Assembly (NCBI RefSeq): GCF_005280585.1
Contig: NZ_SZVO01000020.1
Location: 62,001-126,000, forward strand
Length of the DNA stretch: 64,000 nt
Source of the DNA: Dyadobacter frigoris
Lineage (GTDB): Bacteria; Bacteroidota; Bacteroidia; Cytophagales; Spirosomataceae
Direction: 5' to 3'
The notes beneath the pieces are model-generated. The model made no database searches. It was not told the origin of the DNA and saw nothing but the letters and a program-made list of their open reading frames with translations. Shown piece after piece: positions 45,313 to 53,951 of this stretch. The position numbers were made by a program, and so were the translations under genes. The number at the start of each line of letters is the position of its first letter. The first letter of the stretch is position 1.

Positions 45313-47874
45313 ATGGAAGTTATCAAGACCTTCTACAAGAACCTGAAAGCAATGTTTCAATTCATTGGAACACAGCTTCGAACAATAATTAAAAGTATAG
45401 TATTCCGCATTTCTGCATTCTTTGTTGGTAAAACAAAGACAGAAGCATTCTTCCTTTCCGTACATCAAAAACGGGAAGCTTATCATGGATGGTGGGACAA
45501 AAATCTTGATAAAAACTCTGCTTTTTACCGGCCGGTCGTTTTTACATGGAAATTATTTCTATATGGATTTATAGGATTTTTCTTTTACATTTTTTGTATT
45601 GAAACAAACTTCCTGTGGCTTATGGGAAGTATGCCAAGTGTAGAAGATCTTCAAAATCCGAAAGTTTCCCAATCTTCCGAGATCTATACTTCTGACGGTG
45701 TAATGATCGGTAAGTTTTATACTGAAAACAGAACGCCGGTTACCTATGATCAAATTTCCCCTAATCTGGTTAAAGCATTAATCGCGACGGAGGATATTCG
45801 TTTTTACGAACATTCAGGAATTGATTACCGTGCCATGGCTGGTGTCGCTTTTGGTATAGCAAAAGGAGAAACGGATCGGGGTGGCGGAAGTACGGTTACG
45901 CAGCAGCTTGCGAAAAAACTTTTCAAAACAAGAAAAAGAGATGCACGCGGACTTCTTGGATACGTTCCGGGAGTTAGCACACTGATTTATAAAACGAAGG
46001 AATGGATTACCGCGATTAAGCTGGAAAGGAATTTCACGAAGCAGGAAATCCTTACTATGTATTTCAATACGGTTGATTTTGGAAATAATGCTTACGGTAT
46101 CAATACCGCAGCGAAATCCTATTTCAGCAAATCTCCGGATAGTCTGAATGTACAGGAAGCTGCCGTTTTGGTTGGTTTACAAAAAGCAACCACGACTTAT
46201 AATCCGGTACGAAATATCAAAAGATCGCTGGAACGACGTAATGTGGTTATCGGCCAGATGCAGAAATATGGTTATTTAACAGCCAAACAAGCTGATTCTA
46301 TCAGTGCGTTACCGATTGAACTGAAAACAAAATTCGAAACGCCTTACGACGGAAACGCCAACTATTTCAAAAATGCGGTTGTAGATTTTGTAAAAAAATG
46401 GGGTGACGAAAATGGATATGACCTTTATACGGACGGACTGAAAATATACACCACCATTGATTCCCGTATGCAGGAAAAAGCAGAGGAAGCAATGACGCAG
46501 AAAATGAAGCAGTTACAACGTGTTTTTGAAGATCACTGGGGAAAACAAAATCCATGGATTGATGAAGATGGAAAGGAAATACCTGACTTCCTGAATTCTG
46601 TTGTAAAACGTACCAGCCGTTATAAATCACTTGCAGCCAAATTCCCAAACCAGCCAGACAGTGTATCATGGTATCTTAATAAAAAAGACAGCATGATGGT
46701 ATACGATTGGAAAACGAGCGGTGAAATCAAGAAATACTGGAGTTCCATGGACTCTTTGGATTATTACAAACATATCCTGCGTGCAGGTATGATGGCGATG
46801 GATCCGCATAATGGAAATATCAAAGCCTGGGTTGGCGGCCTGGATTACAATTATTTCAAATATGACCACGTAAAACAGGGAAGACGTCAGCCTGGATCAA
46901 CTTTCAAGCCATTTGTATACACAACCGCAATCGACGATTCAACTTATAACATGTCGCCATGTGATGAGATTGAGGATAAGCCATTTGTAAAAACATACAT
47001 GGAAGATGGTGAGGAAAAAGAATGGAAGCCGAAAAATGCAAATGGCTATTTCACTTATTCCAATATGACTTTGCGCCGAGCACTGGCACAATCTATTAAC
47101 TCCGTGACGGCTCAGTTAACAGATGACGTTGGAGCTGCCAATGTGGTACGTTATGCCAAAAAGATGGGAATCACAACGCCTTTAAAAGCGGTACCTTCCA
47201 TCGGCCTGGGACCGTTTGACGTTACATTATACGATATGGTTGCAGCTTACAGTGTTTTTGTAAATAACGGACAATACACCGAGCCGATCCTGGTGACCAA
47301 AATTGAAGATCAAAACGGAAAAATTGTTCAGGAATTTGCTCCGGAACCACGTCAGGCAATCAGTCCGGAATCTGCTTTTTTAATGGTCAATATGTTACGT
47401 GGTGGTGTGGAAGAAGCAGGAGGAACGTCAGGAAGTATTCGCTGGAAATTTGATGTAACAAAAAATAATAATCAAATCGGTGGGAAAACCGGTACAACTT
47501 CCAACAACTCGGATGGCTGGTTTATGTGTATCACACGTGATCTTGTTATCGGTGCATGGGTTGGAGGTGATGACCGCAGTATTCACTTCCGGACGACAAA
47601 TCTCGGAGAAGGTGCGAAAACAGCGTTACCTATTGTCGGGAGTTTCCTTGAAAAAATATATCGTGATAAGTCTATTGGCATAGAACCCGGCCCATTTCCG
47701 AAACCAAATTTCAAAATTGATAAGGAATACAACTGTCCGAATTATTTCCAATCCAGCCGGAGTGATACTTTGGATGTCGGCGGAGACAGTACCGGAACGG
47801 CCGGTGCGGATGATGACTTTTTAATTGGGCCGCCACCGATACCGAGTACGAGTGATACGGGGAGGAGGAATTAA
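45313..47874 (+). CDS. Bifunctional penicillin-binding protein (PBP1a type)
   Basis: 853 residues from ATG at 45313 (a TTG at 45310 precedes it). One membrane helix about residues 78-98. Glycosyltransferase GT51 domain: LVKALIATEDIRFYEHSGID and GGGSTVTQQLAKKLF. Transpeptidase domain: QPGSTFKPFVY (SxxK), SINS (SxN) and GGKTGTT (KTG). It polymerises and cross-links peptidoglycan. The acidic C-terminal tail is rich in Asp, Thr and Pro. All catalytic motifs are intact. Confidence 0.96.
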   Translation: MEVIKTFYKNLKAMFQFIGTQLRTIIKSIVFRISAFFVGKTKTEAFFLSVHQKREAYHGWWDKNLDKNSAFYRPVVFTWKLFLYGFIGFFFYIFCIETNFLWLMGSMPSVEDLQNPKVSQSSEIYTSDGVMIGKFYTENRTPVTYDQISPNLVKALIATEDIRFYEHSGIDYRAMAGVAFGIAKGETDRGGGSTVTQQLAKKLFKTRKRDARGLLGYVPGVSTLIYKTKEWITAIKLERNFTKQEILTMYFNTVDFGNNAYGINTAAKSYFSKSPDSLNVQEAAVLVGLQKATTTYNPVRNIKRSLERRNVVIGQMQKYGYLTAKQADSISALPIELKTKFETPYDGNANYFKNAVVDFVKKWGDENGYDLYTDGLKIYTTIDSRMQEKAEEAMTQKMKQLQRVFEDHWGKQNPWIDEDGKEIPDFLNSVVKRTSRYKSLAAKFPNQPDSVSWYLNKKDSMMVYDWKTSGEIKKYWSSMDSLDYYKHILRAGMMAMDPHNGNIKAWVGGLDYNYFKYDHVKQGRRQPGSTFKPFVYTTAIDDSTYNMSPCDEIEDKPFVKTYMEDGEEKEWKPKNANGYFTYSNMTLRRALAQSINSVTAQLTDDVGAANVVRYAKKMGITTPLKAVPSIGLGPFDVTLYDMVAAYSVFVNNGQYTEPILVTKIEDQNGKIVQEFAPEPRQAISPESAFLMVNMLRGGVEEAGGTSGSIRWKFDVTKNNNQIGGKTGTTSNNSDGWFMCITRDLVIGAWVGGDDRSIHFRTTNLGEGAKTALPIVGSFLEKIYRDKSIGIEPGPFPKPNFKIDKEYNCPNYFQSSRSDTLDVGGDSTGTAGADDDFLIGPPPIPSTSDTGRRN

Positions 47875-47891
47875 ATATTGCTGATAAGCAA

Positions 47892-47925
47892 AAGTAATGC
47901 GCAAAATTTAATTTGCGCATTACTT
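47892..47925. terminator. Bidirectional terminator between PBP1a and the toxin gene
   Basis: Perfect 14-bp stem AAGTAATGCGCAAA (47892-47905) / TTTGCGCATTACTT (47912-47925), loop ATTTAA. It reaches into the stop codon of the convergent toxin gene. Confidence 0.75.
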
Positions 47926-48196
47926 AATCAAATAGGTCCGAATGTGTACCTGTTCTTACCAATTCCAATAGCATAAGTTTTTCGTTTTCGTCCCAAATAA
48001 GCAATACATCTGGCCGAACATGACATTCCCAATAGCCACTTAATTTATGAGCATTATGCTTTCTATCCAACCCTCTGTGCCCATTATCTGCTAATACTCT
48101 AAGCACATTCGCCAATTCTTCAAAATCCCTTGGACTACGCTTTTTCAATAATTTAGCATCTTTAAGAAATTTTCTAGAGTATAGTATTTCAAACAT
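47924..48196 (-). CDS. YafQ/RelE-type mRNA interferase toxin
   Basis: 90 residues. ILYSRKFLKDAKLLKKRSPR, HKLSGYWECHVRPDVLLIWD and the end LVRTGTHSDLFD are typical of YafQ; the histidine of GTHSDLF is the family's catalytic type. The antitoxin gene ends two bases upstream. YafQ toxins cut mRNA on the ribosome. Confidence 0.9.
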   Translation of the reverse strand: MFEILYSRKFLKDAKLLKKRSPRDFEELANVLRVLADNGHRGLDRKHNAHKLSGYWECHVRPDVLLIWDENEKLMLLELVRTGTHSDLFD

Positions 48197-48198
48197 AA

Positions 48199-48423
48199 CT
48201 ACACTAATTTCAAAAATTCCTCAACACTCCCTACCCTATTACCTTTCCCATTTTTAAGCTCTTTCATCGCTCTAATAGTTTCCTTGTTAGGAACTCTATC
48301 TTCTGAAATAATTTTACCATGAATCTTACTTAAAAATTCCTTAAAAAAGGAACTTTCTTCTTCGGGCAACTCAATCGTCATTGTTATCATTTTTTTTACA
48401 ATTAAAAAAGTTGTTTTATCCAT
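48199..48423 (-). CDS. Antitoxin partner of the YafQ-type toxin
   Basis: Up to 74 residues from ATG at 48423; in-frame ATGs at 48390 and 48381 give the more usual MTIELPEEE start. The C-terminus RAMKELKNGKGNRVGSVEEF is of the type that wraps a RelE-family toxin. No clear ribbon-helix-helix is seen by eye, so its subfamily is uncertain. Paired with the toxin by a two-base gap. Confidence 0.75.
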   Translation of the reverse strand: MDKTTFLIVKKMITMTIELPEEESSFFKEFLSKIHGKIISEDRVPNKETIRAMKELKNGKGNRVGSVEEFLKLV

Positions 48424-48765
48424 AAATAAACGTAATCCTTTTAGGCTATATAAACAAATTAAAGAACCACTATTTTAAACATTTTCTATCTCAATTCCCT
48501 TCCCCATTAAGTTTAAAATCGACTCAATTTCAGTAACTTACACGAAAAATCTCGCTTTATCTCTGGTTGAATGCCCCACTCGTTTTCGCCTTATCCTAGC
48601 TAACTCGAATGGCTTTATTTCTTCTATTAATTTCGCTACCTCTCCCATCAACGTTTTTAATTCCAGACATTATACTGTTAAATGAGCTTCCAATATCGGC
48701 AAAATTAGCTCTACTAATTCCACCCCCGATAGATAGAGGCAGGAAAAATTAATATGACAAATAAC
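48424..48765. other. Apparently decayed stretch without an intact gene
   Basis: About 340 bases. On the minus strand an open stretch from 48748 to the stop at 48596-48598 encodes a plausible-looking segment (IGGGISRANFADIGSSFNS and onwards), but it lacks a start in its first part and matches nothing I know. It may be the remains of a gene. Nothing else is visible. Confidence 0.3.
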
Positions 48766-48804
48766 AAAAACGAGGCACAAACTTTAAACTTGCGCCTCGT
48801 TTTT
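48766..48804. terminator. Terminator downstream of the broken membrane-protein gene
   Basis: AAAAACGAGGCACAA (48766-48780) pairs with TTGCGCCTCGTTTTT (48790-48804), 14 of 15 positions. On the minus strand it lies 24 bases after the stop of the pseudogene at 48828-49058. Confidence 0.7.
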
Positions 48805-48827
48805 ATTGAACTCATCCCGGTCAACTT

Positions 48828-49058
48828 TTACTCGACTTTTCCCTCTTTTATCTTTTTAGTTTCCTTATAAGCTCTCCAAGCCTGAATAGGAAAACCAATA
48901 ATTGTTAAAATACCGAATAATAATTGACTGTCCAGCCAATCACCGAAGGAGGAATAATCGAGGTCCTTTCTTAATGCATTTATCACAATGATGATAGATA
49001 CAATTGATAAAACTCAGTAAAGGAACATTCTGGATTGAGGGTTTCTGAGCTCCGTCAT
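48828..49058 (-). pseudogene. Small membrane protein paralogue broken by an in-frame TGA
   Basis: ATG at 49058 to TAA at 48828 is 77 codons with a single in-frame TGA at 49016-49014 (codon 15). The conceptual product starts MTELRNPQSRMFLY, then the stop, then VLSIVSIIIVINALRKDLDY and SSFGDWLDSQLL. It aligns without gaps to the intact neighbour at 49178-49402 (ELKDPHARLFVF; DFTSFEDWISSLLL; W-AYKE). A serine codon TCA or similar in the ancestor fits the position. A nonsense-inactivated tandem copy is the simplest reading. Confidence 0.75.
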
Positions 49059-49177
49059 TTGATGAATTATTTAAGTAAGACTGAGATATAACTTTTGAAA
49101 TAATAACCGAGTTATAGGCATACCTTGAATGAATACGATTTTAAAAAGAAGGCTATGTTTGTATGAATCGTTGTTTA

Positions 49178-49402
49178 TTAGTCATTTTTTATTTCCTGGT
49201 CTTTAACCTCTTTATAAGCTACCCACCATTGCTTGGCAAAATTTATTAAGAATAGAATAGTGGATAAAAGTAAGCTTGATATCCAATCCTCAAATGATGT
49301 GAAGTCAATATTCCTTTGGAGAATAAGGTAAAGAAACACTATTTCTGTAATTACAAGAGCAGAAAAAACAAAAAGTCGCGCGTGTGGGTCTTTCAGTTCC
49401 AT
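49178..49402 (-). CDS. Small two-helix membrane protein, intact paralogue
   Basis: 74 residues, ATG at 49402: MELKDPHARLFVFSALVITE, two hydrophobic segments (about 9-27 and 43-57), then WWVAYKEVKDQEIKND. It lies 222 bases downstream of the C39 peptidase ABC transporter gene on the same strand and has a decayed tandem copy behind it. Small membrane proteins at such positions are often immunity proteins, but this is only a positional guess. Family not recognised. Confidence 0.6.
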   Translation of the reverse strand: MELKDPHARLFVFSALVITEIVFLYLILQRNIDFTSFEDWISSLLLSTILFLINFAKQWWVAYKEVKDQEIKND

Positions 49403-49624
49403 ATAATTTTTGATTTATTGAACAGTGCTCTGGAAATGGTCAAAAGAAAATACGTTGGTTATTCTTTGCCTATTTTCCTTTCACTGTTATCATTACCCTT
49501 CATACTAAAATCAATATTAACAAAAAGAATACAAACAATATAATTTATTCAATATTTGATTAAACACCTGATTTAAAACAATATAAACATGCAATTCAAG
49601 ACAATTTGAAGGCAAACAAAAGAA

Positions 49625-51850
49625 TTACCTAACCAATAATTCCGGTTCCAGATGTTTCCAGAACCGGCTATACATGTTATCTGTTTCAAGTAATTTTCCA
49701 TGCGAACCGGAGGTCACTAACTTTCCCTCATCCAAAATATAAATACGATCGCAAAAATTGGCCAGTGTATGCAAACGATGTGATACGTAAAGAATGGCCA
49801 TATCAGTTTTGAGACAATTTAATAAATTCAAGACCTTTTGTTCGCTTTGTGCATCCATCGCAGACGTCGCTTCGTCCAAAAGCAACAGTGCTGGCTTTTG
49901 AAACAAGGCACGCATAATGCCAATCCACTGCTTTTGACCACCTGATAAATTTAATCCTTCTTCGCCAACCAATGTCATTAATCCCTGCGGCAAAGTGTTC
50001 AGGAAAGTCAGGTAAGGTTCCTGATTAAAAAAAGGTTCCAGGTTTTCGCGATCCGGTTTTAGCCCTAGAATTACATTGTCTAACACCGTTCCATTGAAAA
50101 TATGAACATCCTGTGTCACACATGCTACAATCTTCCGCCAGCCTTCCAGAGATATGGATTCTAGATTAGTATCGTCGTTGATTAGAATCTGGCCGGATTC
50201 CGGTTTATAAAATCGTTCAATCAGTTGTAAAAGCGTACTTTTCCCGCATCCGCTTTCACCAATAAGCCCCAGGATTTCTCCCCTTTTCAATTCCAGTGAA
50301 AATTCATTCAAAATCGCCCGTCTTCCCGGGAATCTGAAGGTGATATTTTTCACCTGTAAATTTTGAAAAGAAAAAGAATCCGTTTTTTCTCCATTTGATG
50401 AATTTTCAGATGGCAAACCTGCAAATTCGTACATACGCTCGAAAGCAATTTTTGCCTCATTTAACGGTATTGCCAAGAGGGCCAAGCCAGCTACGGAAGG
50501 CAACAGTGATGAGCTCATACCAAGAATCGCCATCAATTCTCCTGTTTTAAGGTTGCCGTTCAAAACCATATAAGACGAAGCTGCAAGGATACCGACAAGA
50601 ATAATCACGCCGGAAACGGAAGCATATAGATTTAAACGAAGCTGGATAATTCCCAACCCCCAGATTCCATCCTGATAAGTACCGTAAATTGACCTATTCA
50701 ATTCACCAAAAATCGCCTGACGATTAAATGCTTTAATTGGCCTTATTCCGGAAATACTGCTGATAAAATTACTTTCGCTCAATGCGTACCGCTGCATCAC
50801 CTGCCTTTGATTGGCACTGATTGGCTTGTGAAATCTAAAAATCAGGAGGAAATAAGCAGGCAAACAAACAAGCAAAGCCAAACTTATCTGCCAGGAATAA
50901 AAGAATAGAAAACCTATGGAAACCGTAACAACCAAAATATCGATCAATACCTGACCGGCCAGTTCACTGACTACACGCTGAATGCGGGAGGTGTCATTCA
51001 TCCGTGCGACAATATCACCTGTTTTTCGTTTGTCAAAAAATGCTTTTGGCAAGTTCAGCAGGTTCTCATAAAACTTAGAAATGATGCGATTACTAAAATC
51101 TTTTGACTGACGTAGTAGTATATAGGTGCGCAGCATTTCCAGTCCAATCCTCACGAAAAGCAAAAACGCAACCAAGGAAATGCCGGTAACCAGTTTCGTC
51201 ATATTTTTTGATGGCAGGATATCATCGATTAGTTTCTGAGAAAAAACTGCCATTACCATACCGAGAATTGCCATCAACAAACCCAGGCCGGAAGCCGTCA
51301 TTAACAAACTGATATCTTCCCGGATAAGATTTATAAACCATGCCCACTTTTTTCCGGACTGGTCATCTGATTTAATAAACTGGTTATTCGGTTTTAATGT
51401 TAGACATTTTCCCGATTGCCAGATTTTCAATAGTTCCTGATCCGTTAATTCTACTATTCCCTGGGCCGGATCTCCGATGATATGTTTTCGAAAACCGTCC
51501 TGGTTCACTGTATACGCACTTTTCGAACCCGCATTCATCACACCATACCAAAGTACATAATGTTCCAGATCGCCTTCCATAATAACATGCAGGATCGTCG
51601 GTTCGCCATGTTCAACAAGTGCCGCGAGATCTGCTTCACAGCCTTCCGCATCAAAACCAATCTGATGGGCTGCCTCATACAGCCCAAGTAATGTTGTGCC
51701 CTGAATACTCGTACCACTGAGTTCACGCAATCTTTCGAGTGAAATATCGCCTCCATAATAATACAAAACAGAGCCCAGACAAGCGACTCCACAATCGGAA
51801 GAATCCTGTTGGCGGACAAAAGTTTTCCTGATAGCTTGTTGATTAAGCAT
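49625..51850 (-). CDS. C39-peptidase ABC exporter of double-glycine peptides (PCAT type)
   Basis: 741 residues. N-terminal C39 peptidase: Cys20 in DSSDCGVACLG, His97 in EHYVLWYG, Asp127 in IGDPAQG, all needed for cutting behind Gly-Gly. Six-helix membrane domain about 165-450, then ATPase: Walker A GESGCGKST, signature LNLSGGQKQW, Walker B ALLLLDEATSAMD. It removes the leader and exports the peptide in one step. Three double-glycine peptides are encoded upstream on the same strand. No HlyD-type adaptor gene is nearby. All catalytic residues are intact. Confidence 0.95.
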   Translation of the reverse strand: MLNQQAIRKTFVRQQDSSDCGVACLGSVLYYYGGDISLERLRELSGTSIQGTTLLGLYEAAHQIGFDAEGCEADLAALVEHGEPTILHVIMEGDLEHYVLWYGVMNAGSKSAYTVNQDGFRKHIIGDPAQGIVELTDQELLKIWQSGKCLTLKPNNQFIKSDDQSGKKWAWFINLIREDISLLMTASGLGLLMAILGMVMAVFSQKLIDDILPSKNMTKLVTGISLVAFLLFVRIGLEMLRTYILLRQSKDFSNRIISKFYENLLNLPKAFFDKRKTGDIVARMNDTSRIQRVVSELAGQVLIDILVVTVSIGFLFFYSWQISLALLVCLPAYFLLIFRFHKPISANQRQVMQRYALSESNFISSISGIRPIKAFNRQAIFGELNRSIYGTYQDGIWGLGIIQLRLNLYASVSGVIILVGILAASSYMVLNGNLKTGELMAILGMSSSLLPSVAGLALLAIPLNEAKIAFERMYEFAGLPSENSSNGEKTDSFSFQNLQVKNITFRFPGRRAILNEFSLELKRGEILGLIGESGCGKSTLLQLIERFYKPESGQILINDDTNLESISLEGWRKIVACVTQDVHIFNGTVLDNVILGLKPDRENLEPFFNQEPYLTFLNTLPQGLMTLVGEEGLNLSGGQKQWIGIMRALFQKPALLLLDEATSAMDAQSEQKVLNLLNCLKTDMAILYVSHRLHTLANFCDRIYILDEGKLVTSGSHGKLLETDNMYSRFWKHLEPELLVR

Positions 51851-51893
51851 AGCAAAAGTGGGTAAATAAATTCAGAAAAATAAGTCGGAATAG

Positions 51894-52415
51894 TTAAAAG
51901 GAAGCCGTTTTAAGATCCTTCAAAACTGTCTCCATTTTTACAACGCCTTTATAACTTTTAATTAAAGTCCCGCCGGAACTATATAAAAAAGAAGACGGAG
52001 AAGAAGTAACACCAAAAGTGTGATAACCTGCATCATGTTTGTCGTTTAAAAGTTTGACATGTGATAAGCCATTCAACTTGTATTTTTTTAAAAAAGCAGA
52101 TAAGGAATCGACAGGCTCGGGCGATACCATCCAAATCTGCAAGGCATTTGCATTTATGGTTTTACCAATATTTTCAGCTTGCATCTGGCAGTATTCACAA
52201 TCGGAATGAAAGAAAATAAGCCAAAGCGGCGAACCCGTAATATCATTGCGGGTTACATTTTCACCTTTCAATGAATTAAATGAAAAAGCAGGCAGAGACT
52301 CGATCCTTTTCTTTAAATCCGCTTTCTCCTCTTTCTTTTTGTAAATTCCGTAACTCAGAAAACCTAAAAGGGAAATGACGATAACGATACCAAGCGTCCG
52401 TAGTAAAATTTTCAT
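51894..52415 (-). CDS. Membrane-anchored thioredoxin-like protein
   Basis: 173 residues from ATG at 52415 (a TTG at 52430 would add five). One N-terminal helix about 7-25, then a thioredoxin fold in the periplasm: FFHSDCEYCQMQAENIGKT with Cys73 and Cys76 (CxxC), and the cis-proline region GVTSSPSSFLY. It could form or shuffle disulfides. It stands directly between the two small membrane-protein genes and the C39 exporter, and all three peptides have exactly two core cysteines, so a role in peptide disulfide formation is a sensible inference. Confidence 0.85.
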   Translation of the reverse strand: MKILLRTLGIVIVISLLGFLSYGIYKKKEEKADLKKRIESLPAFSFNSLKGENVTRNDITGSPLWLIFFHSDCEYCQMQAENIGKTINANALQIWMVSPEPVDSLSAFLKKYKLNGLSHVKLLNDKHDAGYHTFGVTSSPSSFLYSSGGTLIKSYKGVVKMETVLKDLKTASF

Positions 52416-52433
52416 TTTGCTTATACTCAAAAA

Positions 52434-53084
52434 TTAAGTGTATGTCAAAGTCAGGAACATTACAAAAGCTACCCAAATCACAAGGCCGGTACCATAGCTG
52501 GCCATAACCACCGTCATAGATCGATTCATATCCAGTTCTGGCAACTCCTTTGTAAGTAAATAAGCGAGCACAATCCAATAGATAACTTCAAAAATGTTAA
52601 GGACTTGTAATGGGTATATTAGCCAGGGTTCGAGTGTATTTGCTTCAAAAATGTTTAGAATAGATAGAGGATAAAAATATTGCAGATCTTGAAAGGTGTA
52701 TGTGGTTTGGAAAAATAAAAACCATAATAACTTAATTGCAGACGGAACTAGAAATATAAACTCCGCTGCCACTGTTACTGCAAAAATTTTCTTAAATTCA
52801 AACTTATCAGCTATAAAAAAAATACCTAGGGTCAAGCACAAAGAACATAAGGTAAGCTTAATTATACAAACCAATAGCACAATTGGAATGGTTAGCAATT
52901 CTAATCGATTTCTTCTATTGATCAACTCACTTATCTCTTCATAACTAAATTTCTCAGAAAGACTATTAAAGTAAAGCGAGTCAGATAATAGAAAGCTTTT
53001 GTTCAAAAACAATAGAAGTAGGGACATTACTAATAAGATCAAAAAATGCATTCTTACCTTTGTACCAGTATAGGAATTTTCCAT
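52434..53084 (-). CDS. Five-helix membrane protein (Yip1-like), peptide-export operon
   Basis: 216 residues, ATG at 53084 directly behind the stop of the upstream 70-residue gene. About five membrane helices (12-30, 65-90, 98-127, 150-180, 190-214). General resemblance to YIP1-type membrane proteins, not certain. Located in the exporter operon, it may support export, protect the producer or both. No catalytic residues visible. Confidence 0.65.
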   Translation of the reverse strand: MENSYTGTKVRMHFLILLVMSLLLLFLNKSFLLSDSLYFNSLSEKFSYEEISELINRRNRLELLTIPIVLLVCIIKLTLCSLCLTLGIFFIADKFEFKKIFAVTVAAEFIFLVPSAIKLLWFLFFQTTYTFQDLQYFYPLSILNIFEANTLEPWLIYPLQVLNIFEVIYWIVLAYLLTKELPELDMNRSMTVVMASYGTGLVIWVAFVMFLTLTYT

Positions 53085-53297
53085 CTAATTATTGTTTTTC
53101 AACTTTTCCAATTCCTCTTTAAGTTTTTTTATCTCCTTTCTTAAACTGATGGAAGAATCAATTAACCAGACAATGGTTAAATACAATCCAACAGTAACGA
53201 ATGCTTTGCTATCATCGATGTCCCCTGATATTCTTAGATACAAACCGATAGCAAAAAATATAAGTCCTATAATAAACATTATAATCCAACGAGCCAT
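53085..53297 (-). CDS. Small two-helix membrane protein with coiled-coil tail
   Basis: 70 residues: MARWIIMFIIGLIFFAIGLY, a second hydrophobic segment about 32-50, and a highly charged heptad-like tail RKEIKKLKEELEKLKNNN. Its stop codon TAG is followed immediately by the ATG of the next gene, so translation is coupled. A small membrane protein with a charged tail between the peptides and the exporter is a candidate immunity protein; this is an inference. Confidence 0.7.
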   Translation of the reverse strand: MARWIIMFIIGLIFFAIGLYLRISGDIDDSKAFVTVGLYLTIVWLIDSSISLRKEIKKLKEELEKLKNNN

Positions 53298-53354
53298 AGT
53301 CCAAATTGTTTAGTTATGGTTAATTCTAGTTTTAATCAGTTTGAACTTTAATAA

Positions 53355-53382
53355 GTCGGTGATGAGTCAGTTCATCACCGAC
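53355..53382 (-). terminator. Terminator or attenuator between peptide 1 and the exporter operon
   Basis: Perfect 11-bp stem GTCGGTGATGA (53355-53365) / TCATCACCGAC (53372-53382), 6-nt loop. It lies 25 bases after the stop of peptide 1 and 58 bases before the 70-residue gene, so peptide genes and exporter genes can be expressed at different levels. Confidence 0.75.
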
Positions 53383-53406
53383 CTAAACATTAGTATATAA
53401 TCTCAA

Positions 53407-53574
53407 TTATTTATCAAAGCAACCGGCGGCCAGCGCACCCGCAGCTGTACCAAAAGACCAACCAAATTGTCCTGCAAATGCAAATCCAATTGTCGCCCAG
53501 CCTAAATACATACATGTTCTTCCAGAAACGCCACCTTGTAAATTTGCCATTGTTTCATTATCAACTTTTTTCAT
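53407..53574 (-). CDS. Double-glycine leader peptide 1
   Basis: 55 residues, ATG 53574 to TAA 53407. Leader MKKVDNETMANLQGG (15 residues, Gly-Gly end), core of 40 residues starting VSGRTCMYLGW and ending LAAGCFDK. The core is hydrophobic and Gly/Ala-rich with cysteines only at core positions 6 and 37. This is the build of a class II bacteriocin or microcin precursor. It is nearest to the C39 exporter. Identity rests on leader pattern, size and context; activity is unknown. Confidence 0.82.
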   Translation of the reverse strand: MKKVDNETMANLQGGVSGRTCMYLGWATIGFAFAGQFGWSFGTAAGALAAGCFDK

Positions 53575-53636
53575 AATAATTTAGTTTATAACTATTAAAA
53601 ATATGTAAGCGAAATTTTAAGATTTACTTATTTTAA

Positions 53637-53795
53637 TTAATTATAGTGACAAGCAAGACCCCATGCCACATTACTCGTAAAAAATTGCATTGAAGTAAGA
53701 GTTGCAATCGCCGCAAAAGGAAAGAAGAAGCATGAACTTGTTAAACCACTCCCACCTCTGATGTTTTGACTTTCTCCAAAAGTTAGCTTTTTCAT
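53637..53795 (-). CDS. Double-glycine leader peptide 2
   Basis: 52 residues, ATG 53795 to TAA 53637. Leader MKKLTFGESQNIRGG (15 residues), core of 37 residues: begins SGLTSSCFFFPFAAIA and ends AWGLACHYN, cysteines only at core positions 7 and 34. The centre is strongly hydrophobic. Upstream on the minus strand a promoter-like TTTG - 21 bases - TATATTTG is seen. Same architecture as peptides 1 and 3, though the cores are not similar in sequence. Confidence 0.8.
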   Translation of the reverse strand: MKKLTFGESQNIRGGSGLTSSCFFFPFAAIATLTSMQFFTSNVAWGLACHYN

Positions 53796-53886
53796 AAAAA
53801 ATATCTATACAATTATTAATCCCCCAAATCACTTCCCACGCGGTTTGGGTTTCCGCCTGTGCTACGTAACATCTGTCATGACGAAA

Positions 53887-53919
53887 CAAATATATTACAA
53901 ATTTTTCTTGAAAAACAAA
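53887..53919 (-). promoter_or_regulatory. Candidate promoter of peptide 2
   Basis: On the minus strand, TTTG (53919-53916), 21 bases, TATATTTG (53894-53887) fits the Bacteroidota -33/-7 pattern and gives a leader of about 85 bases before the ATG at 53795. Confidence 0.45.
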
Positions 53920-53922
53920 AGA

Positions 53923-53951
53923 AATTTCACCTCAATTTTAGAGGTGAAATT
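53923..53951 (-). terminator. Terminator at the end of peptide 3
   Basis: 11-bp stem AATTTCACCTC (53923-53933) / GAGGTGAAATT (53941-53951) overlapping the TGA stop of peptide 3; T-rich sequence follows on the minus strand. Confidence 0.65.

Noticed and set aside
49316..49543. 75-codon plus-strand frame; a 35-codon part from ATG 49436 lies outside other genes
   Set aside because: The first half is antisense to the 49178-49402 gene. The 35-codon part has one hydrophobic stretch but no supporting context.
53671..53889. 72-codon minus-strand frame over peptide 2
   Set aside because: It uses another frame than the double-glycine peptide, has no leader or domain, and crosses the peptide 2 promoter.
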